Source: Winogradskyella litoriviva
GTDB taxonomy: Bacteria; Bacteroidota; Bacteroidia; Flavobacteriales; Flavobacteriaceae
Length of the DNA: 64,000 nt
NCBI RefSeq assembly: GCF_013249065.1
Contig: NZ_JABRWQ010000002.1
Span: 496,001 to 560,000 of the forward strand
Direction of reading: 5' to 3'
Shown: positions 53,504 through 61,339 of the stretch, one piece after another
How positions within the stretch are numbered: position 1 is the stretch's first letter
Layout: every line of letters starts with the position of its first letter
Translations under genes and position numbers: made by a program
The notes under the pieces: generated by a model
Seen by the model: the letters and a program-made list of their open reading frames with translations, nothing else
What the model was told of the DNA's origin: nothing
Database searches by the model: none

Positions 53504-54280
53504 TTAGCTAAGCTTATTATTAAATTGTCTTAATTTAATTGCTGTCAATACTTTTTTGGTATATAAAGGAAAATCTGCATTGAGCAACCAACCAAAATAA
53601 CCTGGTTCTTTTTCCATAACATCCACTACCTTTTTCCCCTTGTGCTTACCAAAAGAGAAACATTCTTCACCTTCTTTATTAAATATTATAAAACCGGCAA
53701 AATCTGCAAACTTTTTACGTGAGCTAAACTCTGCTAAAAATTTAGTATCGTTTTCTAATTCATCATACTTAGACAACTGTGCTTTTAGAACCTCATAGGT
53801 TGCTTTGGTATCTGCTTCTGCGCTGTGAGCATCGCTTAAATCTTTATCGCAGTAAAATTTATAAGCCGCAACTAATGTCCTTTGCTCCATTTTATGAAAT
53901 ATAGTTTGCACATCTACGGATTGTGTGTTTTTCATATCAAAATCGACATCTGCTCTTAACATTTCTTCAGCTAAAAGCGGAATATCGAAACGATTAGAAT
54001 TAAATCCTCCCAAATCCGAATCCTTTATCATATTATAAATCTCCTTAGACAATTCCTTAAAGTTTGGCTTATCTGCAACGTCTGCATCCGAGATTCCATG
54101 AATTGCTGTTACTTCTGCAGGAATTGGCATCTCAGGATTCACTAACCAAGTTTTAGCTAACTCCTTACCATCGGGATAGACTTTAAGTATAGAGATTTCT
54201 ACGATTCTGTCTTTTGAAATATTAATACCTGTAGTTTCTAAATCGAAAAAACAGATAGGTTTTGAGAGCTTAAGTTGCAT
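53504..54280 (-). CDS. DEDDh-type 3'-5' exonuclease (DNA polymerase III epsilon-like)
   Basis: The ATG at 54278-54280 gives 258 residues. An upstream TTG at 54298 falls inside the promoter box, so it is not used. Catalytic Asp13 and Glu15 are in CFFDLETTG, the second Asp in GGFNSNRFDIPLL, and His/Asp in HSAEADTKATYEVL. The C-terminus has a SFGKHKGKKVVDVMEKEPGYFGWLL segment like that in DUF3820. It is a proofreading- or repair-type nuclease. Its gene is at the head of a minus-strand run, 30 nt before the FAH-family gene. Confidence 0.92.
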   Translation of the reverse strand: MQLKLSKPICFFDLETTGINISKDRIVEISILKVYPDGKELAKTWLVNPEMPIPAEVTAIHGISDADVADKPNFKELSKEIYNMIKDSDLGGFNSNRFDIPLLAEEMLRADVDFDMKNTQSVDVQTIFHKMEQRTLVAAYKFYCDKDLSDAHSAEADTKATYEVLKAQLSKYDELENDTKFLAEFSSRKKFADFAGFIIFNKEGEECFSFGKHKGKKVVDVMEKEPGYFGWLLNADFPLYTKKVLTAIKLRQFNNKLS

Positions 54281-54295
54281 TGGTTTTGTTTTCTG

Positions 54296-54303
54296 CAAAG
54301 GTA
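54296..54303 (-). promoter_or_regulatory. -7 box of the exonuclease gene
   Basis: TACCTTTG on the minus strand fits TAnnTTTG, 15 nt before the ATG at 54280. The same octamer precedes recR. Confidence 0.45.
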
Positions 54304-54470
54304 GTTAGATTCTTTAACATCAAAAAGGCTCTTACATTTTAATATAGAAAGGTTTTTAAACAAAAACACCTTGGATTTTACAGTCTCGACTATGCAAAAC
54401 TAAACACCTTTAAAATTAGAAAATCAGAATTTAAAAACATAATTTTAAATCTTCAGTATTTTGTAATACT

Positions 54471-56543
54471 TCAATCTATCAAATCTGGGTGATTAAGAAT
54501 CAATTCTATCTTTCTAATAATCACCGTCACTTGACTCATTTGCATTTCTATATTCCTAAAAAACAGACTAATATCTCTATTTACCCAACTTTCTGAAATA
54601 ACCCTTGCTCCCAAACTTATTCTTAAAACAGCACTTTGTAAATCGTTTCCGTATTTTACATTAACTGCTTGTCCGATATGACATTTTTGCGCTGCAAGCC
54701 TTATAATTTCTAACGAAGAACCTTCAAATTTATCTGACAAATCTGAATTTAATAACATATAGAGCTCTTTCACCTTATCTACAGGTAAAACTTTGTTGTT
54801 TTTACGGATAAAAAACGGAAAAATTGTACGGATGTTTCTTATTCCAAATTCATTATTATCATTACTATTAGCTTTTGCTTCATCATCATACAATCGCTCT
54901 AAAAAGGATGCATCTTTTATAGAATCGTCAACAAAATTACAAAACATCTCAATACCCATATTTCTATATAAAATTGGTGTTTTATAATATCTATCCATTT
55001 CTACTATTGCAGCATTCCATCTCATGTAAGAACCATAATTAAATCCGTCTGATAACGCTTTAGAACAAAACCATGATGTTGGCCAATCTGTATGGTTATA
55101 ATACTGAGTTAACCCTTCTGGCAATGATTTTTTTGAAGCATTAATTAATTGATTCACACTTTCTGGTAATAGCAATGCGCCACAATATGGAGGTCCTGTA
55201 AAATATTTACTTCCTGTTATTGCAACCATATATCCTCTCTCTAAATAATTTTGAATATCTGTTGCATCTAACCTAAGTTGAGCTGCATCTACAATAATTT
55301 GTAAAGCAGGACTATTGAGTTTATTTAAATCTTCCATCATTTTTTTACTAGGCGATTGATAACCTAGTTTTGAATGATCCATTACATGCAGCACAGCATG
55401 TTTACCTGATTGCTCGGTTTTTGTAATTTCATTAAGAACTTCAGCATCTAACTGAGCAGTGGTTTTCAATTTTCCATTCTCATCTCTAAAAGGAATATTA
55501 ATGACATCAACATCTCTAAACCCTTCAATTTTATCGCCTTTTTTAACCGGATAATTTAGTGCCGATGTGTTTTCAAAATGACAGCCTTTTAATGCTGTAG
55601 AAACACCACTACCCGTTTCGTCTGAAGCCACCAAAATATGAGTAATTTCCTTGTCTGTAGTAATTTGAGTAATTGCAGCTATTTGAAGTGAAGAATCAGT
55701 ACCTGAAGGTGAAAAAATTATCTCACAGGCATCATTTAGTTTAAAGATTTTTTTTAGGTTGTTTTTTAATAATTCAGAGAATTCATTAGTCGTTTTTTTG
55801 AAACCATTTTTTAAGCTATTCTTTATTAAAATGCTCCTTACTTTATCTGTTTTATCGAAAGCAAAATTTGATACACTTGTTGCTGTAGAAGAGGCAAACG
55901 TAAATGCATCTGGTCTAGGAAATGGTCTGCAACCGTATTTATTTAGCAAGGCTACTTCATCTATATTTAATCTAAGATCACCACCAGCCATTAGTAAATA
56001 CTCTGTTGGTTTTGCTAGATTTTCAACAATAGGTTTCCAAGACTCTTTAAAAACTTTACTGGTATTTTTAAGGCCATGGAAAGCTTGCAATTCTTGATAT
56101 TCTAGTAAAGATTCTGCACTTAAATCATCTCCTTTTATAACCAAATCAATTAAAATGTAATTTAGAGCGTTTAATTTGTCTTTATCTTCTTTTGGTAATA
56201 ATTGGTAAAATATGCGAGTTACTTCAAACGCAGCTATATCGCATAATGCTATATTTTCTTTTTTATCACTTAAGGCTTTATACCACAACTGCCATTCTAT
56301 ACCATACCTTAAATAAACCAAGGCTAAAACTGGGTTCTTCAAATACAAGGCGCCAATTATAATTGCTTTATTTGGCACAATTTTAAATACAGCAGGCTCT
56401 GTATTAGAGGTAATAATATTAATATTATTTAATTTAGGTACCGTATTAAAACGTTTTAATACATGAACCAAGTAATTCACATTATCTTTTTCAAATAAAC
56501 TTGTTCTTTTGTATTGATTTTCTATAATTATATTGTTTGTCAT
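54471..56543 (-). CDS. Unclassified fold-type I PLP-dependent protein (690 residues)
   Basis: Residues about 270-600 look like an aminotransferase/cysteine desulfurase-type domain: EIIFSPSGTDSSLQIAA (phosphate site), VDAAQLRLD (Asp and Gln near the pyridine), and a likely cofactor lysine in GSKYFTGPPYCGALLL near residue 443. The first ~250 residues are unfamiliar, with no transmembrane segment; the last ~90 form a helical cap. The overall length is about 1.5 times a normal enzyme of this fold. It is the last gene of the DUF134-NifX-ribA-MBL cluster, 119 nt after the MBL gene, with a palindrome 16 nt before its start. Reaction unknown. Confidence 0.65.
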   Translation of the reverse strand: MTNNIIIENQYKRTSLFEKDNVNYLVHVLKRFNTVPKLNNINIITSNTEPAVFKIVPNKAIIIGALYLKNPVLALVYLRYGIEWQLWYKALSDKKENIALCDIAAFEVTRIFYQLLPKEDKDKLNALNYILIDLVIKGDDLSAESLLEYQELQAFHGLKNTSKVFKESWKPIVENLAKPTEYLLMAGGDLRLNIDEVALLNKYGCRPFPRPDAFTFASSTATSVSNFAFDKTDKVRSILIKNSLKNGFKKTTNEFSELLKNNLKKIFKLNDACEIIFSPSGTDSSLQIAAITQITTDKEITHILVASDETGSGVSTALKGCHFENTSALNYPVKKGDKIEGFRDVDVINIPFRDENGKLKTTAQLDAEVLNEITKTEQSGKHAVLHVMDHSKLGYQSPSKKMMEDLNKLNSPALQIIVDAAQLRLDATDIQNYLERGYMVAITGSKYFTGPPYCGALLLPESVNQLINASKKSLPEGLTQYYNHTDWPTSWFCSKALSDGFNYGSYMRWNAAIVEMDRYYKTPILYRNMGIEMFCNFVDDSIKDASFLERLYDDEAKANSNDNNEFGIRNIRTIFPFFIRKNNKVLPVDKVKELYMLLNSDLSDKFEGSSLEIIRLAAQKCHIGQAVNVKYGNDLQSAVLRISLGARVISESWVNRDISLFFRNIEMQMSQVTVIIRKIELILNHPDLID

Positions 56544-56558
56544 AAATGCCTTTTTTTA

Positions 56559-56572
56559 CGTTCGTAAGAACG
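56559..56572. promoter_or_regulatory. Palindrome before the PLP-fold gene
   Basis: CGTTC-GTAA-GAACG is a perfect 5-bp-arm inverted repeat. Together with the preceding bases it holds TTACGTTC (56556-56563), an 8-mer also found in the palindrome before the DUF134 gene (59563-59570). Confidence 0.4.
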
Positions 56573-56662
56573 GGTTTCTCTAGTGATAAAAACTCACCAT
56601 TAATTCAATCTTTAATGTTTTAAGGTTTTCCTTGTTTAAGATGTTATAAAAATAAGTTTATT

Positions 56663-57445
56663 TTAAAAATATAAGACCATTCCTGTTTTTAATTGTTCTA
56701 TTTTAAAGTTTTTATAAAAAGCTACAAGAGCCGGAAATTGCGTGCAATGTGATGGGTAAATATTAGCAATTTGTTTTTCTTTTAGATATTTTATAGTTTT
56801 TTGGGTCTGAAAATCATTCTGTTTTAAATGAAAACCACCTATCACAGATGTTACTTCATTAATACCTGTGACTTTACAGGCATAGTCAATAATATTACAA
56901 ATACCAGAATGTGAGCAACCTGTGACTATTACCAATTCTTTATTCTGAATTATTACAATAGCAGAATCATCATTAACAAAATCTGGCTGTCCGTTTTCAT
57001 CTGTAAAATTAGTTGTTTTTGCTTCAAAATCATTCTGTCTTGGTATTTGTCCTAAGAAAATAATATGTTCTGAAATATGATAAGGTTCTTTTGAAAGAAT
57101 TAATTTGAATTTTTGTTCAATTTCATCTTTCGTTAAACTTAAACCTAACATTGAATGATCTTTATTCCTATAGCGCTTTATAAATGACTCTGGATGTGTA
57201 ATTAAAGTTTTACCATCTATATATCGAAGTCCATCTCCATGATCCCAATGTCCATGACTGAGTACTACAGTATTAACATCTTTTTCAATATCTATACCAC
57301 TTATCTTAGCATTTTTAATAAATACATCTGTATAACCTACATCAAACAAAATCTTTTCGTCTTTGTGCTCTATAAAATAAGATAAGCCATGCTCTGCAAG
57401 AAATCCAGACCCAGCACAATTTTCTGTTAAGACAGTTAATTTCAT
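56663..57445 (-). CDS. MBL-fold metallo-hydrolase, COG1237-like
   Basis: The 260-residue metallo-beta-lactamase-fold enzyme has the zinc motif SHGHWDHGDGL (HxHxDH near 64-69), a GCSHSGICNIIDY segment and IGGFHL later, which is the layout of the archaeal-type 7,8-dihydropterin-methyl-aminobenzene-phosphate synthase-like group. It is cytoplasmic with no signal peptide. It overlaps the thioesterase gene by 4 bp. Members of this group often sit beside NifX/DUF134 genes in anaerobes, which fits the neighbourhood here; the substrate is unknown. Confidence 0.85.
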   Translation of the reverse strand: MKLTVLTENCAGSGFLAEHGLSYFIEHKDEKILFDVGYTDVFIKNAKISGIDIEKDVNTVVLSHGHWDHGDGLRYIDGKTLITHPESFIKRYRNKDHSMLGLSLTKDEIEQKFKLILSKEPYHISEHIIFLGQIPRQNDFEAKTTNFTDENGQPDFVNDDSAIVIIQNKELVIVTGCSHSGICNIIDYACKVTGINEVTSVIGGFHLKQNDFQTQKTIKYLKEKQIANIYPSHCTQFPALVAFYKNFKIEQLKTGMVLYF

Positions 57446-57861
57446 ACGGCACTTGTGTTAAATTTAGACTTAATATTCTTGGCTATAAAGTCTGGTATTT
57501 TTTTTGGTAAGCGCGACTCTATATGAGCAAATACAACAGTAGATTTAGCGAAACTTAAAAGTATGTTTTGTTCATTTTTTATTTCGAATTCAAAATTAAA
57601 CCGAACCTTTGGCAACTCTTTAATTGTCGTTTTTATGGTAATAATTTCATCAAAAACAGCTGGTCTCTTATAATTAATATCAAACGAAATTACTGGTAAA
57701 ATAATATTTTGCTTTTCTAGTACAACCTCATCTAAATCTAATTTTCGTAATAATTCGTTACGAGCTTGATGACAATATTTAAGATAATTAGCATGGTAAA
57801 CATATCCCATTTGGTCAACATCTCCATATTGTGGCCTAAGTTGAAATATATCAGTTATCAT
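57442..57861 (-). CDS. YbgC/4-hydroxybenzoyl-CoA-type hotdog thioesterase
   Basis: The 139-residue hotdog-fold protein has the active-site segment YGDVDQMGYVYHANYLKYCHQARNELL (first ~35 residues), with the catalytic Asp in VDQMG. It should hydrolyse acyl-CoA thioesters of short or aromatic acyl chains. It overlaps ribA by 11 bp and the MBL gene by 4 bp, so the three are translationally linked. General housekeeping or a pathway-specific step are both possible. Confidence 0.88.
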   Translation of the reverse strand: MITDIFQLRPQYGDVDQMGYVYHANYLKYCHQARNELLRKLDLDEVVLEKQNIILPVISFDINYKRPAVFDEIITIKTTIKELPKVRFNFEFEIKNEQNILLSFAKSTVVFAHIESRLPKKIPDFIAKNIKSKFNTSAV

Positions 57862-58486
57862 AATGCTGTGTTTCTCCTTTTTCTTCTTTAAGTTGATGCC
57901 CCATATGATTTTCCTTAGTATCCAAATAGAATTTATTAAATGGATTAGACTTTATTATCAGCGGAATTCGTTTAATAATCTCAATTCCGTGTTGTTCTAG
58001 TCCTATGATTTTGTCTGGATTATTGGTTAATAAATTCAATTTACTTACACCTAAAGCACTTAAAATTTCAGCACCAATTTTATAGTCTCTTTCGTCTTCA
58101 GCGAAACCTAATTCTATATTTGCTTCTATAGTATCCATACCAAGTTCTTGCAGTTTATATGCTTTCATCTTATTCATAAGACCGATTCCTCTTCCTTCTT
58201 GTTGTAAATAGACGATTACTCCACTTCCATTGTTCTCTATTATTTTCATGGCCTCATTTAATTGTTCACCACAGTCACATTTTAATGAACCAAATAAATC
58301 TCCTGTTGCACAAGATGAATGAATACGAGTTAAAACAGTATCCTTTGCCGTAAAGTTTCCTTTAATTAATGCCATATGCTCTATCCCAGTTGCTTTTTCT
58401 TGAAACGGAACAATTTCAAAGTGACCGTATTTGGTTGGGAGCTGAACCCTTTCTCCTTGTAAAATATTTGTATATGTTTTAGTCAT
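57851..58486 (-). CDS. ribA: Stand-alone GTP cyclohydrolase II
   Basis: The enzyme opens GTP to 2,5-diamino-6-ribosylamino-pyrimidinone phosphate, the first riboflavin intermediate. The 211 residues hold the zinc cysteines Cys59, Cys70 and Cys72 (SSCATGDLFGSLKCDCG), the catalytic YLQQEGRGIGLMNKM segment and LLTNNPDKI. Bacteroidetes normally carry a fused RibBA, so this could be an extra, pathway-linked copy; that needs the rest of the genome. The C-terminus (GHQLKEEKGETQHYDN) overlaps the thioesterase start by 11 bp. Confidence 0.94.
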   Translation of the reverse strand: MTKTYTNILQGERVQLPTKYGHFEIVPFQEKATGIEHMALIKGNFTAKDTVLTRIHSSCATGDLFGSLKCDCGEQLNEAMKIIENNGSGVIVYLQQEGRGIGLMNKMKAYKLQELGMDTIEANIELGFAEDERDYKIGAEILSALGVSKLNLLTNNPDKIIGLEQHGIEIIKRIPLIIKSNPFNKFYLDTKENHMGHQLKEEKGETQHYDN

Positions 58487-58567
58487 TGGTTTATTTTCAA
58501 TACACCTTTAAGAGATGAAACTTTTAAATTTCACTTTAAAAAAATTAATAGTTATAAGGGATTAAGT

Positions 58568-58948
58568 TTAATGACTACAAGAATGTTGATGACCTTTATG
58601 GTTATGATGAGAGCATGTCTCACCACTATCTAAAATTTTACCTTCTACATACTCTAAAATAACATCTGCAGATTTACCAGAACAGCCTCTTACAACGCCT
58701 ATTCCTGCATCATTTAATTTGTTCAATGCACCATTTCCAATATTACCAGACAACATAAATGTTACACCTTCATCTGCTAAAACACTAACAACATTAGATT
58801 TACACCCACAACCTTCTTCTGCTTCTAACAATTTTAAATCTATAATTTCATTTGCATCAGAAAAGGTATAGATTTCATAAAACCTACTATGTCCAAAATG
58901 ATCTTCTATAATATTATCGCTTGTTATTGGGATTGCTATTTTTTTCAT
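58568..58948 (-). CDS. NifX/NifB-family iron-molybdenum cofactor-binding-like protein
   Basis: The 126-residue protein belongs to the dinitrogenase FeMo-cofactor biosynthesis fold: KKIAIPITSDNIIEDHFGHSRFYEIYTF at the start and VTFMLSGNIGNGALNKLNDAGIGVVRGCSGKSADVILEYVEGKI later. Three cysteines (GCGCKSN and GCSG) and a His/Cys-rich tail (CSHHNHKGHQHSCSH) point to metal or cluster binding. No nitrogenase genes are present; such proteins in non-fixers may handle other Fe-S or Mo cargo. It is 3 nt after the 58952-59122 gene. Confidence 0.9.
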   Translation of the reverse strand: MKKIAIPITSDNIIEDHFGHSRFYEIYTFSDANEIIDLKLLEAEEGCGCKSNVVSVLADEGVTFMLSGNIGNGALNKLNDAGIGVVRGCSGKSADVILEYVEGKILDSGETCSHHNHKGHQHSCSH

Positions 58949-58951
58949 GAT

Positions 58952-59122
58952 TTAAAAATTTATTTTTGTTATTTTATTATTACATTTTTTTCGTCTTCCC
59001 ATTCTAAAAGGTCTGTTTTTAGGATACTCGTTAGAATCTGATTCTGTTTTTCTACAGTTCCCTAATTTCATTCCTGTTTTTGGCCCTAAATTATGGGGTT
59101 CTTTATGATTAAAATTTGACAT
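58952..59122 (-). CDS. Tiny DUF5320-like protein of the NifX cluster
   Basis: Minus-strand translation from the ATG at 59120-59122 gives 56 residues: MSNFNHKEPHNLGPKTGMKL, then GNCRKTESDSNEY and a basic PFRMGRRKKCNNKI end. The GPKTGMKLGNC part mirrors the GPMTGRGxGxC motif of the small DUF5320-type proteins that usually sit between DUF134 and NifX genes. It starts 3 nt after the DUF134 stop and ends 3 nt before the NifX start, so a real gene is strongly supported by position. It is too short for most ORF calls. Two Cys remain, and its role is unknown. Confidence 0.78.
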   Translation of the reverse strand: MSNFNHKEPHNLGPKTGMKLGNCRKTESDSNEYPKNRPFRMGRRKKCNNKITKINF

Positions 59123-59125
59123 ATC

Positions 59126-59533
59126 TTACTCATTTAAATTAACTAATTCATCTGTTTCATTAGAAGGACAATCATCGCACTCTCCGCTATTATCCATTCC
59201 TACAATTAATTTGAAACATTTTTTACATTTATACCAATCGTCTTCAAATTCAAAATCTCCTCCTTTAATAAGGATAGATTTACCCTCTACAAAGGCTTGT
59301 GCTATTTTCTTTAAAGCACTGTTATAAATCCTTGTAAGTGTCGGTCTTGAAACCTCCATCTTTTCCGCTGCTTCATCTTGTGAAAGATTATCATACACAA
59401 CTAACCTGAGCGCCTCATATTCTTCATATTGCATTACAACATGCTCAGTATTACGAAATCGAATTCCGAATGGCTTAAACCCTAGCATTTTAGGCGGATA
59501 ATTAACTTTTCTCTTTTTTTTTGGACGTGGCAT
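59126..59533 (-). CDS. DUF134 family DNA-binding regulator
   Basis: The 135-residue protein has a sigma-factor-like helix-turn-helix (LSQDEAAEKMEVSRPTLTRIYNSALKKIAQAF near 50-85), preceded by FKPFGIRFRNTEHVVMQYEEYEALRLVVYD, the DUF134 hallmark. The C-terminus carries CKKCFKLIVGMDNSGECDDC, a likely four-Cys zinc site. It is the first gene of the cluster, 15 nt after a -7 box that abuts a palindrome, so it probably controls its own operon. This is inferred from position. Confidence 0.9.
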   Translation of the reverse strand: MPRPKKKRKVNYPPKMLGFKPFGIRFRNTEHVVMQYEEYEALRLVVYDNLSQDEAAEKMEVSRPTLTRIYNSALKKIAQAFVEGKSILIKGGDFEFEDDWYKCKKCFKLIVGMDNSGECDDCPSNETDELVNLNE

Positions 59534-59548
59534 TTATAAAACTTTATA

Positions 59549-59571
59549 CAAAGATAATGAACTTACGTTCA
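59549..59571 (-). promoter_or_regulatory. Cluster promoter -7 box with abutting palindrome
   Basis: TATCTTTG (59549-59556, minus strand) matches TAnnTTTG. It is followed, one base upstream, by TGAAC-TTAC-GTTCA (59558-59571), a perfect inverted repeat with 4-nt centre lying between the -7 and -33 regions, the expected place for a repressor. The 8-mer TTACGTTC (59563-59570) recurs before the PLP-fold gene. Confidence 0.5.
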
Positions 59572-59734
59572 AAACTAATCGAATTGAGAAGAAAAAACAC
59601 ATAATAATCTGTCTCTACAAATACAAACAAACTATACAACTGTATTAACTTCTACAAATACAGATTAGAAACCTTTTGAGAACATGTAAAGGCTAGGAAG
59701 CACTAAACTTGGGGTTATAAAAAATAAAATATAT

Positions 59735-59769
59735 CCATAAAAAAAGCACAGTATTTAAACTGTGCTTTT
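59735..59769 (-). terminator. Terminator of the E2 gene
   Basis: Perfect 11-bp arms AAAAGCACAGT / ACTGTGCTTTT, 6-nt loop, and seven Ts on the minus strand. The remaining part of the gap 59572-59734 has no gene. Confidence 0.92.
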
Positions 59770-59816
59770 AACTATCTTAATATGAGCATCTTCACTATAC
59801 TTTTAATACCACTGTA

Positions 59817-61250
59817 TTAAATCTCATGATTTATATCCCAAGATTCTAAATGATCTTTTACGGCTTTTACAAATTGGCCACCAAGTGCACCGTTAACAAC
59901 TCTATGATCATAAGAATGTGATAAAAACATCTTATAACGAATACCAATATAATCACCTTGTGGTCCTTCTATTACAGAAGGTGTTTTTCTAATAGCGCCT
60001 AACGCTAAAATTCCAACTTGTGGCTGATTAATAATTGGTGTTCCCATTATGCTTCCAAAAGTACCAACATTAGTTACCGTATATGTTCCACCTTGTATAT
60101 CATCTGGGTTTAATTTGTTTTCTCTAGCTCTGGTTGCTAAATCGTTTACACGTTTTACCATACCCAATAAATTTAGCTGGTCAGCATTTTTAATTACTGG
60201 AACAATTAAATTACCGTCTGGTAAAGCGGCTGCCATACCAACATTAATAGCTTTCTTTTTAATGATTTTATCTCCTTGTACAGAAATATTCATCATAGGA
60301 AACTCTTTTAGTGCCTTAGTTACAGCTTCCATAAAAATTGGCGTAAAGGTTAGATTTTCACCTTCGCGCTTCATAAAATCATCCTTAACTTTCTTTCTCC
60401 AATTCCAAATAGCTGTAACATCTGCTTCAATAAATGACTGTACATGCGCAGAAGTTTGAACAGAATCTACCATATACTTTGAAATGAGTTTACCCATTCT
60501 GGTCATTTCAATAATTTCATCACCTTGTGAAATTGCAATCGGTTTTTCAGAAGATTTCTCTTCTGGTTTTTCTGTTTTTGATTTTTCCGCGATTGGTTGA
60601 GCTTTTTCTTGTGGTACTTCAGCTTCAACCTTAACACTTTCCGACGCTACGTTTTGAGCAACATTAGAAACTGTTTCAACTTTTGAAGGTATAACCTGCT
60701 CAACAACAGGAGCGGCAACTGGTGCCGAACTGCGAGATTCTAAATACGCTTTTATATCGTTTTTAGTTACTCTATTATCTTTACCTGTCCCTGGAATGGT
60801 ATCTAATTCTGCCTGAGTAACTCCTTCTTGTTTGGCAATATTTTTAACTAATGGCGAATAAAAACGGTCTTCTGTGGAAACCACAGGTTCTACCGATGCT
60901 TTTGCTGCAATAACGGTTTGAGCTACATCAGCAGCTGCTTTAGGAACTTCTGATGCTACAATTGGCTCTGTAGTAGCTGCAGGTGCAGTTACTTCAACTG
61001 TTCCGCCACCTTCTGTTTCAATTACTGCAATGGTTTGACCAACTTGCACAACGTCATCAACATTAAATAGTTTTTCAACCAAAACACCATCCACTTCACT
61101 AGGCACTTCACTATCTACTTTATCTGTCGCAATTTCTAATACTGCTTCATCAGCTTCAATGGTGTCTCCAACTTCTTTAAGCCATGAGGTTATTGTTGCT
61201 TCCGCAACACTCTCTCCCATTTTAGGTAACTTAAGTTCAAATTTTGCCAT
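59817..61250 (-). CDS. 2-oxoacid dehydrogenase complex E2 (dihydrolipoamide acyltransferase)
   Basis: The core subunit has 477 residues: a lipoyl domain at 1-77 with lipoylated Lys44 (EIATDKVDSEV), an Ala/Val/Pro- and Glu-rich linker, a peripheral subunit-binding domain at about 132-168 (SPLVKNIAKQEGVTQAELDTIPGTGKDNRVTKNDI), a second charged linker and the catalytic domain to the end with SHSYDHRVVNGALGG containing the active-site His. Sequence style suggests a branched-chain or general 2-oxoacid E2 rather than the pyruvate form. E1 and E3 are elsewhere. It is monocistronic with its own -7 box (TAATTTTG, 61288-61295). Confidence 0.93.
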   Translation of the reverse strand: MAKFELKLPKMGESVAEATITSWLKEVGDTIEADEAVLEIATDKVDSEVPSEVDGVLVEKLFNVDDVVQVGQTIAVIETEGGGTVEVTAPAATTEPIVASEVPKAAADVAQTVIAAKASVEPVVSTEDRFYSPLVKNIAKQEGVTQAELDTIPGTGKDNRVTKNDIKAYLESRSSAPVAAPVVEQVIPSKVETVSNVAQNVASESVKVEAEVPQEKAQPIAEKSKTEKPEEKSSEKPIAISQGDEIIEMTRMGKLISKYMVDSVQTSAHVQSFIEADVTAIWNWRKKVKDDFMKREGENLTFTPIFMEAVTKALKEFPMMNISVQGDKIIKKKAINVGMAAALPDGNLIVPVIKNADQLNLLGMVKRVNDLATRARENKLNPDDIQGGTYTVTNVGTFGSIMGTPIINQPQVGILALGAIRKTPSVIEGPQGDYIGIRYKMFLSHSYDHRVVNGALGGQFVKAVKDHLESWDINHEI

Positions 61251-61339
61251 ATATATAATTTGTAGGTCTTTAATCTGTAATTGACTGCAAAATTAACAAA
61301 AAAACCAATACTTTACTGATTTTTCATCAACTAAACAAC

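Noticed and set aside
58568..58948. Evidence for nitrogen fixation
   Set aside because: NifX-fold proteins occur widely in organisms without nitrogenase, and no nif structural genes are present.
60049..60459. 136-codon open frame antisense to the E2 gene
   Set aside because: Explained by codon bias of the E2 catalytic domain on the opposite strand.
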